Of a DNA stretch of 64,000 bases, positions 28,643 through 37,876 are shown piece after piece. The notes below the pieces were generated by a model, which was not told the DNA's origin, searched no databases, and saw only the letters and a program-made list of their open reading frames with translations. Source of the stretch: Bradyrhizobium sp. Tv2a-2 (lineage in GTDB: Bacteria; Pseudomonadota; Alphaproteobacteria; Rhizobiales; Xanthobacteraceae); the NCBI RefSeq assembly GCF_000472425.1, contig NZ_AXAI01000015.1:124001-188000 (forward strand). Direction: 5' to 3'. Positions within the stretch are counted from its first letter, which is position 1; each line of letters starts with the position of its first letter. Both the position numbers and the translations under genes were made by a program.

Positions 28643-28661
28643 GGCCGGCGCGGGGCCGGCC
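28643..28661 (-). terminator. Stem-loop after porin gene 2
   Basis: GGCCGGC (28643-28649) and GCCGGCC (28655-28661), related to the terminators of the other two porin genes, but the minus-strand tail lacks a T-run, so it may be a worn copy. Confidence 0.55.
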
Positions 28662-28693
28662 TTTGTTGCTCAATGTGGTTCTCGTAAGAGAGA

Positions 28694-29473
28694 TCAGTAC
28701 CGCGCGACCACCGGCCCGCCGAACGTGTAGTTGATCCGCACCGTGCCCATGTCCACGTCCTGCTTGATGCTGTCGACGCGGGTCACGACACCCACGGGAG
28801 CGGCCAGCGAGGTGAAGGTGTTGTTGCCGCTACCCATGAACAGGTGATCGTATTCGACGGCAACCGACCAGCCAGGCGCGAACCCGACTTCCACACCGGT
28901 CCCGACCGCGCCGCCCCAGCGGGTTTCGCTCGCCTGGTCCAGCGTCGTTCCGGTCGCAGTCGCAATCCCATTATACTTGTCGTGTGTAAGTGCGGCGCCG
29001 CCCTTTGCGTACCACAGCACATTGTTCCAGGCGTAACCGACCTGGCCGGTGAAAAGGCCGATCGCGTCGATCTTGGTCTGGTTGGTCAAGGCCGAACCGA
29101 ACGCAACCGGCGAGCTCAGATTGGAGCCCTTGAAGTTCGCCCAGTCGCCCTGGGCTTCAAGGCCGAACACCCAGCTGGAAGCCTGCCAGCGATAGCCGAT
29201 CTGGCCACCCACCATGCCACCGGTCGCGTCATGGCAACCTTCGCGCACGGAGCCGACCGCAACCGGAACGCCAGCAACGCTGGTGAGGTCCCAGCAATTA
29301 TGGCTGGACCCGCCGCCGCCATTGAGACCGATATAGAAGCCCGCCCAGTTGTAGATCGGAGGCGGCATATAGGCAGGTGCTTTGGTGTAGGTGCGCGCCG
29401 GCAGATCCGCCGCCAGGGCAGGGGCCGTCCCCATCGCCATCAGGCTAATCCCCAAAAACAAGGCCTTCTTCAT
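28694..29473 (-). CDS. Outer membrane porin-like protein 2 (Omp25/RopB-type beta-barrel)
   Basis: 259 residues from ATG 29473 (GGGGAAC eight bases before). Signal peptide MKKALFLGISLMAMGTAPALA; barrel strands match protein 1 closely (YNWAGFYIGLNGGGGSSHNCWD, GGQIGYRWQASSWVFGLEAQGDWANFKGSN), the same two Cys and the terminal VARY. Surface loops differ most. Likely an abundant small outer membrane protein that stabilises the envelope rather than a general pore. Confidence 0.9.
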   Translation of the reverse strand: MKKALFLGISLMAMGTAPALAADLPARTYTKAPAYMPPPIYNWAGFYIGLNGGGGSSHNCWDLTSVAGVPVAVGSVREGCHDATGGMVGGQIGYRWQASSWVFGLEAQGDWANFKGSNLSSPVAFGSALTNQTKIDAIGLFTGQVGYAWNNVLWYAKGGAALTHDKYNGIATATGTTLDQASETRWGGAVGTGVEVGFAPGWSVAVEYDHLFMGSGNNTFTSLAAPVGVVTRVDSIKQDVDMGTVRINYTFGGPVVARY

Positions 29474-29638
29474 TTCTTGTTCCCCTAAGCCAATTATTCC
29501 CCGTCGCCACCGCTTCTGGGCAGCTGATCGGAGCAATTCATCGCAGGGACAACTGAATCAGGCGTAAAGACGGCGTTGCCGGGAAGCCACAACCAGGCCC
29601 AAATCGCTCAGCCGTCGGCCGCGCGGCATGCAACGAAA

Positions 29639-29661
29639 AAGGCCGGCACGAGGCCGGCCTT
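29639..29661 (-). terminator. Intrinsic terminator of porin gene 3
   Basis: AAGGCCGGC (29639-29647) pairs with GCCGGCCTT (29653-29661), loop of five; the minus strand continues TTT. It lies 29 bases after the stop of the third porin. Confidence 0.8.
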
Positions 29662-29690
29662 CGTCAGCTATTTTTCGCTGTTGGCGCGGA

Positions 29691-30455
29691 TCAGTACTTC
29701 CCGACCACAGGACCGCCCCAGCGGTAGTTCACGCGGACGGTTGCGATGTCGAGATCCTGCTTGACGCTGTCGGTGCGGGTGAGCACGCCGTCAGGCGCGA
29801 TGAGGTTGATCGAACGCGTCCCCATGAACAGATGATCGTACTCGACGCCGACCGTCCAGTTCGGAGCAAAGCCGACCTCCACGCCAGTGCCGATCGCACC
29901 GCCCCAGCGCGTCTCGTCCGCGGAGTCGAGAACCAGGCCCGCTGCAATGCCGGTGTACCGGTTATGCGCGACGGCGACGCCGCCCTTCAAGTACCAGAGC
30001 ACGTTGTTCCAGGCGTAGCCGACCTGGCCGGTGATCAAGCCGATCGCATCGACCTTGGTCTGGTTGGTGATGCCGAGCAGCGGGGCAGCGAGCACAGCCG
30101 TGCTGGTGTTGGAGCCCTTGAAATCGGCCCAGTCGCCCTGACCCTCGACGCCGAACACCCAGTTGGCCATCTGCCAGCGGTAGCCGATCTGACCACCGAC
30201 CAGGCCGCCGCTCGCATCGTGACAACCTTCGGACACACTCGGGGCGGCGCCGGCGGCTGTCGCGGTGTTGGTCCAGCAATTGTGGCTGAAGCCGCCGCCG
30301 CCGTTGAGGCCGACATAGAACCCGGTCCAATCATAGACCGCAGCAATCATCGCAGGGGCCTTGGTGTAGGTCTGCGCGGGCAGATCCGCACCGAACGCCG
30401 GCGCGGCAGCACCTAGCCCGGCCAGCCCTACCATTCCCAGCAAGAACTTCTTCAT
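29691..30455 (-). CDS. Outer membrane porin-like protein 3 (Omp25/RopB-type beta-barrel)
   Basis: 254 residues. Signal peptide MKKFLLGMVGLAGLGAAAPAFG, then YDWTGFYVGLNGGGGFSHNCW, GGQIGYRWQMANWVFGVEGQGDWADFKGSN and an aromatic C-terminus (VGKY). More diverged than proteins 1 and 2, but the order of strands and the two Cys are the same, so this is probably the older branch of the duplication. Each gene has its own terminator, which suggests separate transcripts. Confidence 0.9.
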   Translation of the reverse strand: MKKFLLGMVGLAGLGAAAPAFGADLPAQTYTKAPAMIAAVYDWTGFYVGLNGGGGFSHNCWTNTATAAGAAPSVSEGCHDASGGLVGGQIGYRWQMANWVFGVEGQGDWADFKGSNTSTAVLAAPLLGITNQTKVDAIGLITGQVGYAWNNVLWYLKGGVAVAHNRYTGIAAGLVLDSADETRWGGAIGTGVEVGFAPNWTVGVEYDHLFMGTRSINLIAPDGVLTRTDSVKQDLDIATVRVNYRWGGPVVGKY

Positions 30456-30860
30456 TCCTCAGTCCCCAGGCTTTTCTTGCGCTACCGTTGGTCCCCAGCA
30501 GCGCCTTCAAGTCAGCCGCGATCGCCCATGCGTTCTAATTATGCGCCGGACTATAGCCGATTCAGGCGCCAACGGAGTCTCTGAAATGCCACACCCGGCG
30601 GCGAACTGCGTCTCCGCTAAATGAATGTTTTTTCATGTCTTTCCCGGCAGACATGCACCAGGTCCGGATATCAGGCGAGCAGGCTCGTCTTATTGCGGCA
30701 ATGCCTGGAACAAAACTGGAACGCATGCCCCGGAGTTGCTATATATGGGGATAATTGCGGAATGGCGCGGCGCTCGCGCGTGGCGAGCGTATAGGGTCAG
30801 CGCCAAAGACAGGCCGCCGATGACCGGCTGGGGCCTCAATTTTCAGCGTGGAGAGTGGCG
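30456..30860. other. Regulatory region between porin 3 and ssb
   Basis: This 405-base stretch has divergent promoters. The left part is the leader and promoter of porin 3; the right part carries the ssb SOS box (30708-30722). A plus-strand frame at 30625-30876 overlaps the start of ssb and looks spurious. Confidence 0.5.
30708..30722 (+). promoter_or_regulatory. LexA (SOS) box upstream of ssb
   Basis: GAAC-AAAACTG-GAAC, an exact GAAC-N7-GAAC match, 138 bases before the ssb start codon. Damage-inducible expression of ssb is expected from this. Confidence 0.75.
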
Positions 30861-31352
30861 ATGGCGGGAAGCGTAAACAAGGTAATTCTGGTCGGAAATC
30901 TTGGCAAGGATCCGGAGATCCGGCGGACCCAGGACGGCCGGCCGATCGCCAATCTGAGCGTGGCCACGTCGGAGACCTGGCGCGATCGCGCCACCGGTGA
31001 GCGCAAGGAAAAGACCGAGTGGCATCGCGTGGTGATCTTCAACGAAGGTCTCGCGAAGGTCGCCGAGCAATATCTGAAGAAAGGCGCCAAGGTCTATGTC
31101 GAGGGCCAGCTGCAGACGCGCAAATGGACCGACCAGAGCGGCGCCGAGAAATACACTACTGAAGTGGTGCTGCAGGGCTTCAACTCCAACCTCACCATGC
31201 TGGACGGGCGCGGTGGTGGCGGTAGCTTTGCCGGTGACGACAATGGCGGCGGCGATTTCGGTGCGATCGGTCCATCATCGGGACCTGCGCCGCGCCGTGC
31301 AGTGCCGACCGGCGCCCGCAACAACGACATGGACGACGACATTCCGTTCTAG
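30861..31352 (+). CDS. ssb: Single-stranded DNA-binding protein
   Basis: 163 residues from ATG 30861 (GGAGAG upstream; GTG 30855 is also in frame). OB-fold: VNKVILVGNLGKDPEIRRTQDGRPIANLSVATSETWRD, with TEWHRVVIFNEGLA and VYVEGQLQTRKW. A Gly-rich linker (residues 115-140) leads to the acidic tip DDDIPF, which recruits repair and replication partners. gyrA follows 171 bases downstream. Confidence 0.97.
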   Translation: MAGSVNKVILVGNLGKDPEIRRTQDGRPIANLSVATSETWRDRATGERKEKTEWHRVVIFNEGLAKVAEQYLKKGAKVYVEGQLQTRKWTDQSGAEKYTTEVVLQGFNSNLTMLDGRGGGGSFAGDDNGGGDFGAIGPSSGPAPRRAVPTGARNNDMDDDIPF

Positions 31353-31456
31353 CGCCTGCGCGCCGCGCTTCAGGCGCGCGCCGGCCCATTTTCAGGTCTC
31401 CAGAAGCGGGCGTAAGTCTCTGGAAAAACGAAGGGAAAAAGGCTTCTTCCGGATGC

Positions 31457-31484
31457 CATGGGGGTGGTGAAAACCGCCCCCATG
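31457..31484 (+). promoter_or_regulatory. Strong hairpin with GAAA tetraloop in the ssb-gyrA gap
   Basis: CATGGGGGTGGT and ACCGCCCCCATG form a 12-pair stem (one T-G wobble) capped by GAAA. No T-run follows. It lies 39 bases before the TTG start of gyrA, so it may be a 5' leader element of gyrA or the processed end of the ssb mRNA. Confidence 0.6.
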
Positions 31485-31523
31485 CGCTATATGATTCTTC
31501 AAGAAAACTGACCGGATTTCCCC

Positions 31524-34265
31524 TTGTCTGACAACGACGACCAGAAGCCCGGCGAGCCGTCGGGACCTTCCGACATTCGCCCCGTCTCGATTCTCGATGA
31601 GATGAAGAAATCGTACCTCGATTACGCCATGAGTGTGATCGTGGCGCGTGCGCTGCCTGACGCGCGCGACGGGTTGAAGCCGGTGCATCGGCGCATCCTG
31701 TACTCGATGTATGAGCAGGGTCATACGCCGGACAAGAAATACGTGAAGTCCGCGCGCGTGGTCGGTGACGTCATCGGTAAATATCACCCGCATGGCGACC
31801 AATCGATCTACGACGCGATGGTCCGCATGGCGCAGGATTTTTCCATGCGCGTGCCGCTGATCGACGGCCAGGGCAATTTCGGCTCGGTCGATGGTGATCC
31901 GCCGGCAGCCTATCGATACACCGAAGCAAGGCTCGCCAAGCCCGCGATTCCACTTCTTGACGACATCGAGAAGGATACGGTCGACTTCGTGCCGAATTAC
32001 GACAATTCGGAGAAGGAGCCGTCGGTCCTTCCGGCGAAATACCCCAACCTGCTTGTCAACGGCGCCGGCGGCATCGCGGTCGGCATGGCCACCAACATCC
32101 CGCCGCACAATCTGGGCGAAGTGATCGATGCCTGCGTCGCGCTGATCGACAATCCGGCGCTCACCATCGACGAGGTGATAAACATCATTCCCGGGCCGGA
32201 TTTTCCGACCGGCGGCGTCATTCTCGGCCGCCAGGGCATCCGATCAGCCTATCATCTCGGCCGCGGCTCGATCGTGATGCGGGGCAAGGTGACGATCGAC
32301 ACCATCCGCAAGGAGCGCGAAGCGATCATCGTCACGGAGATCCCCTATCAGGTCAACAAGGCGACCATGGTCGAGCGGATCGCCGAGCTGGTCCGCGAAA
32401 AGAAGATCGAGGGCATCGCCGACCTGCGGGACGAATCCGACCGCGACGGTTTTCGCGTCGTCGTTGAACTGAAGCGCGATGCGGTGCCCGAGGTGGTGCT
32501 GAACCAGCTCTACAGATTTACGCCGTTGCAGACGAGTTTCCCCGCCAACATGCTGGCGCTCGATAGCGGCCGGCCGCAGACGATGAACCTGAAGGACCTG
32601 CTGACGGTCTTCATCGCTTTCCGCGAACAGGTGGTGACGCGGCGAACCAAGTATCTCCTTAACAAGGCTCGCGACCGCGCCCATATCCTGGTCGGTCTTG
32701 CGGTAGCGGTCGCCAACATCGATGAGATCATCCGGGTGATCCGCACCTCGCCGGATCCCACCACCGCGCGCGACGCCTTGATGTCGCGCGACTGGCCGGC
32801 GCGCGATGTCGAGGCCATGATCACGCTGATCGCCGATCCGCGCCACCAGCTTGCAGCCGACGGCACCATCCGCCTGTCGATGGAGCAGGCCAAGGCCATC
32901 CTGGATCTGCGGCTGCAGCGGCTCACCGCGCTCGGCCGCGAGGAAATCTCCGACGAGCTGGACAAGCTGAAGGTCGAGATCAACGATTATCTCGACATCC
33001 TGCGTTCGCGCGCACGCGTGCAGACGATCGTCAAGACCGAACTCGCCGAGGTCAAGGCGGAGTTCGCGACGCCGCGGCGCACCATGATCATCGAGCAGGA
33101 AGGCGAGGTCGAGGACGAGGACCTGATCCAGCGCGAGGACATGGTCGTCACCGTCTCGCATGCGGGCTATGCCAAGCGCGTGCCGCTGTCGGCCTATCGG
33201 GCGCAGCGCCGCGGCGGCAAGGGCCGCGCCGGCATGCAGACGCGGGAAGAGGATTTCGTCAGCCGCCTGTTCGTGGCGTCCACCCACACACCGGTTCTGT
33301 TCTTCTCCTCGCGCGGCCAGGTCTACAAAGAGAAGGTCTGGCGGCTGCCGGTCGCAGCTCCCAACGCGCGCGGCAAGGCGCTGATCAACATCCTGCCGCT
33401 GGAGCAGGGCGAGCGCATCACCACCATCATGCCGCTGCCCGAGGATGAATCCTCATGGGCGCAGCTCGACGTGATGTTTGCGACGACAGGCGGCAATGTC
33501 CGCCGCAACAAGCTGTCCGATTTCGTCGATGTGCGCCGCTCCGGCATCATCGCCATGAAGCTCGACGAAGGCGAGGAGATCGTCGACGTGCAGATCTGCA
33601 CCGAGCGCGACGACGTGCTGCTGACCGCTGACGCCGGCCAGTGCATCCGCTTCGCCGTCACCGATGTGCGCGTGTTCACCGGCCGCACCTCGATGGGCGT
33701 GCGCGGCATTGCGCTCGCCGATAGCGACAAGGTGATTTCGCTCGCCATCCTCCGTCATATGGAGGTCGATTCCGAGGAGCGCGCTGCCTACTTGCGCCGC
33801 GCCAATGCGGTGCGCCGCGGCGGCGCCGAGGAGGAGGCCAGCAGCGATGCCGAGGATGCCAGCGGTACGATGGAGCTGGGTGAGCAGCGCTATGTCGAGA
33901 TGTCGGCGGCCGAGCAGTTCGTGCTGACCATCAGCGAGAACGGCTACGGCAAGCGCTCCTCGTCCTTCGAGTACCGCACCACCGGCCGCGGCGGTAAAGG
34001 CATCGTCGCCATGTCGGTCAATGAGCGCAACGGCAAGCTCGTCGCCTCGTTCCCGGTGGAGGATTCCGACCAGATCATGCTGGTCACCGACAAGGGCCAA
34101 TTGATCCGCTGCCCGGTCGAGGACATCCGCATCGCCGGCCGCTCGACGCAGGGGGTGATCGTGTTCGACACCGCCGAGGACGAGCATGTCGTTTCCGTCG
34201 AGCACATCGGCGAGGAGGCCGATGGCGGCAATGGCAATGGAAACGGCAACGGCAACGGCGGGTAG
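31524..34265 (+). CDS. gyrA: DNA gyrase subunit A
   Basis: 913 residues. The only usable start in frame is TTG 31524, with no clear ribosome site. Breakage-reunion domain with catalytic Tyr in PAAYRYTEARL, GDVIGKYHPHGD (quinolone region begins nearby, with the wild-type-like Ser/Asp pattern HGDQSIYD), coiled coil near residues 400-510, and beta-pinwheel domain with the GyrA box QRRGGKG. An insert at about 760-795 is Glu/Ala-rich and the tail is Gly-Asn repeats (NGNGNGNGNGG). Introduces negative supercoils with GyrB. Confidence 0.97.
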   Translation: MSDNDDQKPGEPSGPSDIRPVSILDEMKKSYLDYAMSVIVARALPDARDGLKPVHRRILYSMYEQGHTPDKKYVKSARVVGDVIGKYHPHGDQSIYDAMVRMAQDFSMRVPLIDGQGNFGSVDGDPPAAYRYTEARLAKPAIPLLDDIEKDTVDFVPNYDNSEKEPSVLPAKYPNLLVNGAGGIAVGMATNIPPHNLGEVIDACVALIDNPALTIDEVINIIPGPDFPTGGVILGRQGIRSAYHLGRGSIVMRGKVTIDTIRKEREAIIVTEIPYQVNKATMVERIAELVREKKIEGIADLRDESDRDGFRVVVELKRDAVPEVVLNQLYRFTPLQTSFPANMLALDSGRPQTMNLKDLLTVFIAFREQVVTRRTKYLLNKARDRAHILVGLAVAVANIDEIIRVIRTSPDPTTARDALMSRDWPARDVEAMITLIADPRHQLAADGTIRLSMEQAKAILDLRLQRLTALGREEISDELDKLKVEINDYLDILRSRARVQTIVKTELAEVKAEFATPRRTMIIEQEGEVEDEDLIQREDMVVTVSHAGYAKRVPLSAYRAQRRGGKGRAGMQTREEDFVSRLFVASTHTPVLFFSSRGQVYKEKVWRLPVAAPNARGKALINILPLEQGERITTIMPLPEDESSWAQLDVMFATTGGNVRRNKLSDFVDVRRSGIIAMKLDEGEEIVDVQICTERDDVLLTADAGQCIRFAVTDVRVFTGRTSMGVRGIALADSDKVISLAILRHMEVDSEERAAYLRRANAVRRGGAEEEASSDAEDASGTMELGEQRYVEMSAAEQFVLTISENGYGKRSSSFEYRTTGRGGKGIVAMSVNERNGKLVASFPVEDSDQIMLVTDKGQLIRCPVEDIRIAGRSTQGVIVFDTAEDEHVVSVEHIGEEADGGNGNGNGNGNGG

Positions 34266-34338
34266 GGCGAGGCGCGACCCGGACCCTGTTGCTCCGTCGC
34301 ATGGAAGGATCGCATCGCACATGCGATCCTGACGCGAC

Positions 34339-36018
34339 TTAACGCTCCGGCAGTCCGAGCTGGATCTCCAGGGCGATGATCCGGTCGTTCGCCGCACGAA
34401 ACGTCTGGCTGGTGTTCTTGGTCGGCAAGGAGAAGTTGGCGGCGTTCGAGCCGGGCCTCAGCGCGAGCGCTTGCGCCATCGCGGCCTTCGAGTCAGCTTC
34501 GCGGCCCAACTTGTGATAGACGGCGGCCAGCACCATCTGCGTGCGGCCGGTTCCTGGCGTAATCGCAAGCGAGCGCTCCAGCCAGGGCAGGGCCTCCTCC
34601 CAGCGTTCCATCAGCACGTAGGCGACCCCCGCGCCGAGCAGCCAGGTCCAGCGCGAGACCTGGGGCGTGTCACAGCCATCCGCCTGCTTGAATGTTGCCA
34701 GCGCGTCTTCGAAACGCCCCTGCATGATCTGCGTCATCCCGAGATTGAACAGTGCTGTTCCGTCCCAGGGATCGAAGCTCAAGGCCCGCGCGCAGGCCAC
34801 GAGGCTTTCGGACAGGGCGTTGGTCGCGCTGAGAAAGCGGCAATAGGCTTCGTGAGCGGGAAGGTAGGTCGGCTTTAGCTTAAGGGCGCGCTCGAGCATC
34901 TCGCGTGCTCGGCTTTCAGTGGCCGGGACATCGGCCGGGTCGTACCACACCGTCTGAATGCCGCGCATGAGATGCGAGGCGAGTGCGACTTCGATGTCTA
35001 CATTGTCGGTGTCGGTAGCAAGCGCCTTTTCCAGCATCGCCTGCGCGGCGCGAAAGCGCTCCCGCGTGTTCTGGTTGATGATAGCGCTGGCCTGCTCGAT
35101 GACGACCTTGGTGCCGCCGTCCGCTTCGCCGCCGTTGAGCAGCGCATTGAGGCGAACTGCGAGCGGGTGGCCGAGGCCCGCGGCGAGCCGGGACTGCTGC
35201 AGGGCTGTATCACCATCCTCGATGCTGACGGCGACCGATGTCGTCCATCGCACTTCGCCGGTGGCCGCATCGACCATGCGCGCTTGCACCTGCCATGAGC
35301 CTCCGCTCGTCTGCAACTCACCGCTTACCAAGAAATCGGCAGGCTCGGTGGGGCGGCGTTGCGGAGCGAAAGAAGCAGCCGTCGTGCGCGGCGCCACCAC
35401 GCGGAGTCCATCGATACCAGCGAGACCGTTGGTCAGACGCTCGGTGACGCCTGCCGCCATGCCGGCGAGGCGGGTATCGCCGCCCGCAACAGTGATGGGC
35501 ATTACGACAATGGCGGGAGGTTTTCGCGCGAATAGCCGGCCGGGCCCCATGATCGGCGCAACGACGGCAACTCCGACAAGCATGGCGAGCCCAACGATGA
35601 TTGCAAAAGCCGCAAGGCGAGGCGGCCCGAATGGAAGGCGACGCCCGACCGACACGGCTGGCGTTGGTAACGGAGCGGCTGCGACGTCGGGCGGGCCGCC
35701 GGCCGGGTCGAGGTCCGGCTCTCGGATGACCTCGACATCGAGCAGGTACCCGCGTCCGGAGACCAGGCGGATCAATTCGCGGCGTTCGTCCCCGAGCGCG
35801 GTCCGAATCTCGCGGATGCACTGGAACAGGCTGTCGTCGCTGACAAAGACGTTTGGCCAAACCTGCTCGATCAGCTCCTGCTTGCTGAGCACGCGGCCGG
35901 CATTGGTCGCAAACAGCTGCAGCATATCGAACGATTTGGGCCGCAGCCTGATGGCTTCGCCGCCGCTCCGCAGTTCGGCACGCTGCGGATCGAGTTCAAA
36001 GCCGGCAAATCGAAGCAC
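34339..36018 (-). CDS. Membrane-anchored OmpR-type DNA-binding protein with TPR repeats (CadC-like)
   Basis: 559 residues from GTG 36018 (GGGGAAT upstream). Residues 1-95 are a winged-helix Trans_reg_C domain (GEAIRLRPKSFDMLQLFATNAGRVLSKQELIEQVW, ending VSGRGYLLD). One membrane helix at about 133-158 (LAAFAIIVGLAMLVGVAVVAPIM). Then a TolB-like periplasmic part (IVVMPITVAGGDTRLAGMAAGVTERL) and TPR repeats from about residue 330. Such proteins sense a periplasmic signal and act directly on DNA. No obvious partner gene; target unknown. Confidence 0.85.
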   Translation of the reverse strand: MLRFAGFELDPQRAELRSGGEAIRLRPKSFDMLQLFATNAGRVLSKQELIEQVWPNVFVSDDSLFQCIREIRTALGDERRELIRLVSGRGYLLDVEVIREPDLDPAGGPPDVAAAPLPTPAVSVGRRLPFGPPRLAAFAIIVGLAMLVGVAVVAPIMGPGRLFARKPPAIVVMPITVAGGDTRLAGMAAGVTERLTNGLAGIDGLRVVAPRTTAASFAPQRRPTEPADFLVSGELQTSGGSWQVQARMVDAATGEVRWTTSVAVSIEDGDTALQQSRLAAGLGHPLAVRLNALLNGGEADGGTKVVIEQASAIINQNTRERFRAAQAMLEKALATDTDNVDIEVALASHLMRGIQTVWYDPADVPATESRAREMLERALKLKPTYLPAHEAYCRFLSATNALSESLVACARALSFDPWDGTALFNLGMTQIMQGRFEDALATFKQADGCDTPQVSRWTWLLGAGVAYVLMERWEEALPWLERSLAITPGTGRTQMVLAAVYHKLGREADSKAAMAQALALRPGSNAANFSLPTKNTSQTFRAANDRIIALEIQLGLPER

Positions 36019-36340
36019 TATTCCCCGTCATTTTGGCCTGCGCAGTTGCCCGGACCGATACCAGCAAAACTCCAAGATGTCATTGCCAGGGCAGGTGGTT
36101 TTCCCGTTTCCGTAAAAGGGGGGCCGACCGGGCCATTCGAGACGCCACTCGAAAATCTGGGATTTCGCCCCGTTTTCTGCCGACTGAAGGCGGATTTCAG
36201 AGAAATTTCAGAAACCGGCCGTGCCCGCATCAGGACTTCGACTCGCCTGTCATGAGAAGCAGGCGGTGCAGGACACCGCTTCGCAAGCAAGCGATGTCGC
36301 CCGAACCGCGGTCCCCCCTGAAGCCTGAGATCAGCACCCA
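36019..36340. other. Divergent intergenic region
   Basis: 322 bases between two divergently transcribed regulator genes. I see no repeat or gene in it; it must hold both promoters. Confidence 0.5.
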
Positions 36341-37213
36341 ATGCAGCCTGACGACTGCCGTTCATTGTTGGTCTTGATCGACAGGCTTTACGCCGCTGCA
36401 CTCGATCCATCGGCGTGGGATGATTTTCTCGTCGCCGCCGCAGCCTTGTTTGGCGCAGACCATGCCTTCGTTTCACAGATCGACCGGCAGCATGGCGTCC
36501 TTGATTACATCGGCCTGCCACTCCACATGCGCGACACCCTCCCGGTCAATCACTACGCCAAACTGCTCGCTGACGACCCGCGCCGGGCGATCTTCGACGG
36601 CGGGCTACGGCAGCCGACGCATTGCGGAATGGGTTTGTCGCGGACGCGCCTGTGTGGATCGCGAACCTATCGCGAGTACCTTCAGCCGCTCGGGATCGAA
36701 TATACCATGGTGACTGGGCTGCCCGTGCGCGACGGCGTCACGCATAGCCTCGGATTGACCCGCAACGCCCAGCGACATTCGTTCGTGGGCGACGATTGCG
36801 TCCTCATGAACGAACTCGTCCCGCATCTTGAGCGCGCGCTGCAGATCAGCCGCGCAGTCGCCGAAGCCAGGGCCTCGCGGGATCGCCGGCCACAGCAATC
36901 GGCCGCAGCGCGATCCGAGAGCTGGGAGCGGAGCCGGTTGCAGTCGACCTTTACCTTGTCGCCCGCGCAGGCACGGCTCGCATCGCTGCTCTTCCAGGGC
37001 CAGCGCCTCAAGCAGGCGGCCGCGCAGCTCGGTATCACCGAGGGCAGCGCGCGTCAGTATCTCAAGGTGATCTTCGCCAAGACCGGGGCCAAGCGGCAGG
37101 CCGACCTGGTCCGCGTGATCGGCGAGACGTTGAGGCCGCAAGAGCATGGCGAGATCGCTGGTGCTCTTGCCTCCGGAGCAGAGGGCGGCTGGGCAGTCCC
37201 GCTCCGGGAGTGA
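36341..37213 (+). CDS. LuxR-type helix-turn-helix regulator
   Basis: 290 residues. The N-terminal 190 residues form an uncharacterised sensing domain (LLVLIDRLYAAALDPSAWDDFLVAAAALFGADHAF). The C-terminal helix-turn-helix FTLSPAQARLASLLFQGQRLKQAAAQLGITEGSARQYLKVIFAKTGAKRQADLVR is of the LuxR/FixJ type. It resembles the stand-alone LuxR proteins of rhizobia without a known ligand. Divergent from the membrane regulator next door, so the two may affect each other. Confidence 0.85.
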   Translation: MQPDDCRSLLVLIDRLYAAALDPSAWDDFLVAAAALFGADHAFVSQIDRQHGVLDYIGLPLHMRDTLPVNHYAKLLADDPRRAIFDGGLRQPTHCGMGLSRTRLCGSRTYREYLQPLGIEYTMVTGLPVRDGVTHSLGLTRNAQRHSFVGDDCVLMNELVPHLERALQISRAVAEARASRDRRPQQSAAARSESWERSRLQSTFTLSPAQARLASLLFQGQRLKQAAAQLGITEGSARQYLKVIFAKTGAKRQADLVRVIGETLRPQEHGEIAGALASGAEGGWAVPLRE

Positions 37214-37242
37214 CGCGAGGCAGACTGGAACTTCTTCAGTTT

Positions 37243-37332
37243 TGATCGAATCAGAACCGAAGCTCTAATTTCTGGTTTCGACGCGTTTTCTTCGCGCGAA
37301 CCGGTGTCCACTTCGCTGGAAAACGCTTTAGC
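37243..37332. repeat. Dispersed repeat family B, copy 1
   Basis: Contains GATCGAATCAGAACCGAAGC, then GACGCGTTTTCTTCGCGCGA and CCACTTCGCTGGAAAACGC. The same element lies at 44496-44603 in reverse orientation. It sits between the LuxR-type gene and the convergent secreted-protein gene. Confidence 0.8.
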
Positions 37333-37590
37333 CTACGGCGTCCGATCGGCGGTCACGAGCCGCGCCTGGCGGACTTCCTTCCGGGTGGTGGCGGTGCGCA
37401 GGCAAGAGGCCTCGAAGTTCGGCCAGGCCTGCTCGGAGCAATTGCGGCCGATCGCGCGGACATCGAGCCGGTCGCTCTTGGCCAGCGCCTGCGGGACACT
37501 GGCTTCAACCTGTGGAGCAAAACCGGGCAGAACGGTGAGGGCAGCAGCAATGCAGGCAGCCACTGCGACTGCAGAAACAGCTTTGATCAT
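37333..37590 (-). CDS. Small secreted protein
   Basis: 85 residues: signal peptide MIKAVSAVAVAACIAAALTV..., then a mature part with two Cys (GRNCSEQAW and ASCLRT). The RNCSEQAWPNFEASCLR motif is common in a family of short periplasmic proteins of Bradyrhizobium as I recall. Function unknown. The gene lies alone between repeats. Confidence 0.75.
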   Translation of the reverse strand: MIKAVSAVAVAACIAAALTVLPGFAPQVEASVPQALAKSDRLDVRAIGRNCSEQAWPNFEASCLRTATTRKEVRQARLVTADRTP

Positions 37591-37876
37591 GATGGTCCCC
37601 TGTCACAAGCCCTGGGTGGGCCTGTCATTTCGTTGGGCAGTTCATTAACCATGAGTCGTTTCGGGATGCCTTCGCCAAAGCCGTAAATTGGTTTCATCCG
37701 TTGCCGGCTTTGTTTCGTTCTGACGGCCCTCACGAAACAAAGACGGGCTCTCCCGGTGGTCGGGACGCCGGCCAGACCGGTTCATTGGCCGACAAGGGCG
37801 CCTGGGCGTCGATTTCCGGGGCAGCCGGGAACCCGCAGCGCTTGCCCGGTCGCCGTGGCCGGGGTAGGAGGGGCGC

